From the NCBI GenBank assembly GCA_964417935.1, contig CAYQKF010000107.1, forward strand, positions 1-18,081: a DNA stretch of 18,081 nt, read 5' to 3'. Origin of the DNA: NIOZ-UU13 sp964417935. GTDB taxonomy: Bacteria > Planctomycetota > Phycisphaerae > Sedimentisphaerales > Anaerobacaceae. Positions 14,919 to 18,081 of this stretch are shown piece by piece (position 1 is the stretch's first letter; each line of letters starts with the position of its first letter). The notes below the pieces were generated by a model. That model saw nothing but the letters and a program-made list of their open reading frames with translations. It did not search any database and was not told the DNA's origin. The translations under genes and the position numbers were made by a program.

Positions 14919-17465
14919 TTACATTCCCATCATGCCTTTAAAGAAATTATATGCCGTTGTATTAACTATCATAGGTCCCACATACTTGCCTAACTCAAAT
15001 ACCTTTTTCGCTGCCTCTGCAAGCTGCCTATTGGCAACGTCCTTTAAAGCATCGTGAATAATTTCAAGACCTTTGTTTTTAACTACCGCAGGTATTTTTT
15101 GCTTTGGCTGTCCTTCAATAATTTTTTTCAAATCATCCAGATGTTCAACCGCCTTCTCAACTTTAATCTCAATCTTTACCTTCGCTTTTCCCGTAGCTGC
15201 TATACCGCTCCCGACTCCCACAGCAATTTCAACATGAGCCTTTTTATTCGCTATAATATTCTCGATATGCACTTGTGTCTCTCTTGGGCTCTCAATCTGC
15301 CCTAACAGCTCTGCGACCCGATATCTTTTTACTGATTTAATTCTAAGTATAGTTTCATGACCTTCGATTTCATGAGCAATCAGAACATCGTATTCGACTC
15401 TATCATTATCAACCAAACCAATAAACTGTTTAACTTTAAGGTTTTGAAATCCTGCGTTAATATCTAGGAAAGTCTTGCGAATCGTCGAGAAGTAATCTCT
15501 CTTTTGCTTACCGTTTACAAGAATATGTATCCTTTTCTCCTGTTTGTCTAACTTTACTAATGCCCGTGCCCTAAACGCCTTATCATACAGAACAGTCCCC
15601 GTTCGCCAGCATAATCTGCCTTCGATGTCCCTGTGTCTTCTTACCATAAATCGAGGCATAACCGGCTTCGGCAGAAAATCATAATCAAAATGAAAGTCGA
15701 TGCACTTCTCATCTTTAAAATCAAACTCCGGCTCCTGCTCATCAAGCAAATTCGGAACCAGAACTACGTCCCGATCATCGGCAAGCTCGAAACACAATTG
15801 GAATTTCGCCATCAGTTCAATTATGTACCTTTCCTCCTGAGTTGAATAGACTCTTGCTTTTCTTTTACTTTTCTTTTTGCTCTTTTTAGACTCATTCTCA
15901 TTAAGAATTTCCCCCAGCCATTCTTTCCTCAAATAGCCCTTATTCTCTGCTAATTTCTTCGAGTTTAGAATCCTGTATATCGCCTCAGTCATCCATGCCG
16001 GATTTAGCACCTGCGTATCTTTCACATCATAACCTTCGAAATGCAATATTACTCCTAACGAATGCAGATATTCGAGCAGTATCCTCTGTGCTTCGTTTGA
16101 TGTTACATTTGCCCCACGACAGATTTCTTTATAGTCGCTGTATGTGATATAATCCTTTTTGCTGTTTTCCAGTTCTTCTTTGAACTTAAGCCAGTCTCGC
16201 CCCCACATTGACCTTACCAATTCCACCTCACCTAATTCTTCTTGCAGCCGCCTCGAAAATCCTTCAATCCCTTCCCCGGTCTTGCATGATATCCTGTAAA
16301 AATCCCTTATTCCTCTGTACTTTTCCCGCAGTGACTTTCTATTCACGTCATAGTTTTGGTTCTCATCTATTTTATTAATAACCACCAGAATCGGCGACTC
16401 CCCTCCGAAACTCTCTATATGTTTGAGCCAATCTTCGGCCTCAGGCTCTTCCCGCGCATTTAACACCAGTACGTAAAGACTCCGCACCGAATAAAACATC
16501 TGATGCGTAGCCTGCATTAGGTCCTGACCGCCAAAATCCCAGAAGTGAACCTTAATACCTTTTTCCTCCGAACCCACCTGCCAATCTTCAACATTCACAA
16601 TATTGACACCGGCCGTTTGCGGCTCCTCCTTGTCAAACCTTCTGCCCGTAATCCTCTTGACTAATGAAGTCTTCCCCGCCGCTCCATTTCCAACAAGCAG
16701 TACCTTAACTTCATTAAGCGCGCGCTTCTCTACTTCCAGTGATTTGAAATATTCCCTTACCGCCTCTGTACCCTGCGTTAGAATATCAATTGGCGGACTC
16801 TCAAGAGGATTGCCTTCTAAACAGATACCATCTTTAACAGGTATCCATTTCCACCTTATTTCCATCCCATAATCGACTATTTCCTTAGGGACACTCTTCA
16901 GTTGATTTCCATCCAGCCTGATTTTCGTCAGCTTTGTCAACTGACCTAATTCCTTCGGAACACTTATCAGTCGATTATTATGCAGAGCGAGCGTCATTAG
17001 CTTTGTCAACTGACCTAATTCCTTCGGGACACTCATCAGTTGATTATTGCGCAAATAGAGCGTCGTCAGCTTTGTCAACTGGCCTAATTCTTTCGGGACA
17101 CTCGATAGTTGATTACTGTGCATAGTGAGCTTCTTCAGATTTGTCAACTGACCCAGCTCTTCAGGGATACTCATCAGTTGATTTCCGGACATAGAGAGTA
17201 TTGTCAGATTTTTCAACAGACCTAATTCCTTTGGGATGCTTGTCAATTGATTCGTATTCAGGGAAAGTGTCGTCAGCTTTGTCAACTGACCTAATTCTTT
17301 CGGGACACTCGTCAGTTGATTTCCGGACAGATTAAGTTCCGTCAGATTTGTTAACTTCTCTATCTCTGCCGGAAGCGACTCTATGTCCTTGTTGGATAAA
17401 TCAAGCTTCTTTCTCCCATCTCTGGCCGCTTCTTCGATTATTTTAAGCAGTTCTTTTTCTTCCAT
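14919..17465 (-). CDS. Roco protein: LRR, Roc GTPase, COR and unknown C-terminal tail
   Basis: This 848-residue cytosolic protein has the Roco layout. After a short helical start, leucine-rich repeats span residues about 17-220, with seven units of exactly 23 residues (38-198). The Roc GTPase domain holds G1 GNGAAGKT (259-266), G3 DFGGQ (310-314), G4 NKID (364-367) and a G5-like SCK (393-395), so GTP binding looks intact. COR follows, marked by LNPAWMTEAIYRIL (about 487-500), with a Lys-rich insert (527-538). The last 120 residues (about 727-848) hold a polar beta-type stretch, then predicted helices and a hydrophobic end (YNFFKGMMGM); I do not recognise them. The ATG at 17465 has AGGGGA 5 nt upstream. 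Bacterial Roco proteins cycle between dimer and monomer with nucleotide state; the role here is unknown. It has no adjacent partner gene and sits among repeats, consistent with an accessory gene. Confidence 0.93.
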   Translation of the reverse strand: MEEKELLKIIEEAARDGRKKLDLSNKDIESLPAEIEKLTNLTELNLSGNQLTSVPKELGQLTKLTTLSLNTNQLTSIPKELGLLKNLTILSMSGNQLMSIPEELGQLTNLKKLTMHSNQLSSVPKELGQLTKLTTLYLRNNQLMSVPKELGQLTKLMTLALHNNRLISVPKELGQLTKLTKIRLDGNQLKSVPKEIVDYGMEIRWKWIPVKDGICLEGNPLESPPIDILTQGTEAVREYFKSLEVEKRALNEVKVLLVGNGAAGKTSLVKRITGRRFDKEEPQTAGVNIVNVEDWQVGSEEKGIKVHFWDFGGQDLMQATHQMFYSVRSLYVLVLNAREEPEAEDWLKHIESFGGESPILVVINKIDENQNYDVNRKSLREKYRGIRDFYRISCKTGEGIEGFSRRLQEELGEVELVRSMWGRDWLKFKEELENSKKDYITYSDYKEICRGANVTSNEAQRILLEYLHSLGVILHFEGYDVKDTQVLNPAWMTEAIYRILNSKKLAENKGYLRKEWLGEILNENESKKSKKKSKRKARVYSTQEERYIIELMAKFQLCFELADDRDVVLVPNLLDEQEPEFDFKDEKCIDFHFDYDFLPKPVMPRFMVRRHRDIEGRLCWRTGTVLYDKAFRARALVKLDKQEKRIHILVNGKQKRDYFSTIRKTFLDINAGFQNLKVKQFIGLVDNDRVEYDVLIAHEIEGHETILRIKSVKRYRVAELLGQIESPRETQVHIENIIANKKAHVEIAVGVGSGIAATGKAKVKIEIKVEKAVEHLDDLKKIIEGQPKQKIPAVVKNKGLEIIHDALKDVANRQLAEAAKKVFELGKYVGPMIVNTTAYNFFKGMMGM
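16872..17354 (-). repeat. Seven tandem 69-bp LRR units in the Roco gene
   Basis: 483 bp divide exactly into seven 69-bp units encoding LTKLTTL.L..NQL.SVPKELGQ. Identity is high even at synonymous sites: the plus-strand phrase TTTGTCAACTGACCTAATTC recurs with few changes. This indicates recent duplication or gene conversion. A more diverged unit lies just upstream (residues 17-37). Confidence 0.92.
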
Positions 17466-17550
17466 CTTTATCCCCTGCCCTTATTCCTTTTCCTGTCCTC
17501 TGTATTCCATCGTCTTTAATCTCTACCCCCAAATCCACCAAAGAAATCCT

Positions 17551-17586
17551 AAAAATCCGCGTAATCCGTGTAAATCCGTGGTTGCG
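17551..17586. repeat. ATCCGTG-rich repeat, copy A
   Basis: Tandem variants of the phrase AATCCGYG occur three times in 30 bases (AATCCGCG, AATCCGTG, AATCCGTG). The core GTGTAAATCCGTG is shared exactly with copy B at 17838-17850. It lies upstream of the Roco start. Confidence 0.65.
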
Positions 17587-17718
17587 ATTCCGTATGTCTC
17601 AAAGTTGCTCGTCTCGCTTCTGCCGATAAAATTATCCCCGGCCACATCATAAAAAGCAAGAAAAATTTCAGAATCCCGCCATGAATCCTGAGCGAAGCCT
17701 GCCCTGAATTAGCCGTAG

Positions 17719-17738
17719 CCCTGAGCGTAGTCGAAGGG
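17719..17738. repeat. Interspersed repeat CCCTGAGCG type, copy 2
   Basis: CCCTGAGCGTAGTCGAAGGG matches the copy at 14273-14292 at 18 of 20 positions. A partial third copy (CCTGAGCGAAGCC) lies nearby at about 17687-17699, and a short direct repeat CGAATGGG follows at 17744 and 17753. Confidence 0.65.
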
Positions 17739-17830
17739 ATGGCCGAATGGGTCGAATGGGCTTGCTTTAGGATTAGAATTTGCCGAGAACACCAAGCTGC
17801 TTAAAATCTGTCTGCGTTCTCTGCGTCTAC

Positions 17831-17868
17831 AAAATCAGTGTAAATCCGTGCAATCCGTGGTTTTTGCG
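17831..17868. repeat. ATCCGTG-rich repeat, copy B
   Basis: Contains GTGTAAATCCGTG identical to copy A, then CAATCCGTGGTTTTTGCG, which echoes the GTGGTTGCG end of copy A. It is preceded by TCTGCGTTCTCTGCGTC, itself internally repeated. The two copies lie 270 bp apart, in the same orientation. Confidence 0.65.
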
Positions 17869-18081
17869 TTAAAATAGGTAAAATATCCACGATTTTTCAA
17901 CCAAAAGCGCGGGTACCCTCGAGCAAAAATCGGAATTTTCAAAAATTTTTTAACTTACTTTCCCAAATCGAGTTACGAGAATCACGAATCTACATTCGAG
18001 GACTTTTTTCGCATCAAAAGTGCAGGTAGCTCTAATTATAGAGGCGCTGTTTTTTTGCCTTCATTAAAAAGTCAATAGCCA

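Larger units (their letters stand above)
17466..18081. other. Intergenic region upstream of the Roco gene
   Basis: No gene is recognised in these 616 bases. They hold the three repeats listed separately and, from about 17880, AT-rich sequence with near-palindromic A/T runs (17930-17955). A short inverted CTCTA/TAGAG pair lies at 18030-18043, enclosing TATAAT on the minus strand without a good -35. No convincing promoter for the Roco gene could be assigned. Confidence 0.55.

Noticed and set aside
16872..17354. 69-bp tandem array as a possible non-coding satellite or CRISPR
   Set aside because: The units translate as perfectly phased 23-residue LRRs in the Roco frame.
18034..18081. Possible C-terminal end of a minus-strand gene at the right edge (AIDFLMKAKKQRLYN then stop)
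   Set aside because: Only about 15 codons are visible, with no way to separate a real gene end from chance; sequence beyond the window is needed.

Overview
The window most likely comes from a planctomycete, probably of the Phycisphaerae/Sedimentisphaerales type. This is inferred from protein architecture, not from a marker gene: a giant secreted protein with beta-helix modules rich in Asp-Pro-Asn turns, InlB-like modules, a degenerate dockerin-like segment and Fn3-like C-terminal repeats; a separate large secretin with a long coiled/TPR N-terminus; and many short interspersed palindromes between genes.

Layout from left to right. (1) 1-1142, plus strand: a 5'-truncated chorismate synthase (aroC) of the 'FSGR' sequence type. 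(2) 9603-1156, minus strand, converging on aroC with a 13-bp gap: a 2815-residue secreted subtilisin-like protease fused to three beta-helix modules and further extracellular modules. (3) 12940-9737, minus strand, 133 bp upstream of the protease: a 1067-residue secretin-family outer-membrane protein. The two genes could be co-transcribed. (4) 12941-13238: an AT-rich divergent promoter region. (5) 13239-14066, plus strand: tsaB (tRNA t6A synthesis), carrying a palindromic repeat translated in frame. (6) 14067-14918: a hairpin- and repeat-rich interval with a short orphan coding remnant on the minus strand. (7) 17465-14919, minus strand: a Roco protein (LRR, Roc GTPase, COR and a C-terminal tail of unknown function). 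(8) 17466-18081: repeat-rich sequence without a recognisable gene.

The housekeeping genes aroC and tsaB flank a secretion/surface block made of the secretin and the giant protease, whose proximity suggests, but does not prove, a functional link. The Roco gene stands alone among repeats and looks like an accessory signalling or defence-type gene. The points most worth following up are its uncharacterised C-terminal tail, the nearby orphan C-terminal fragment, the repeat embedded in tsaB, and the giant protease/secretin pair.
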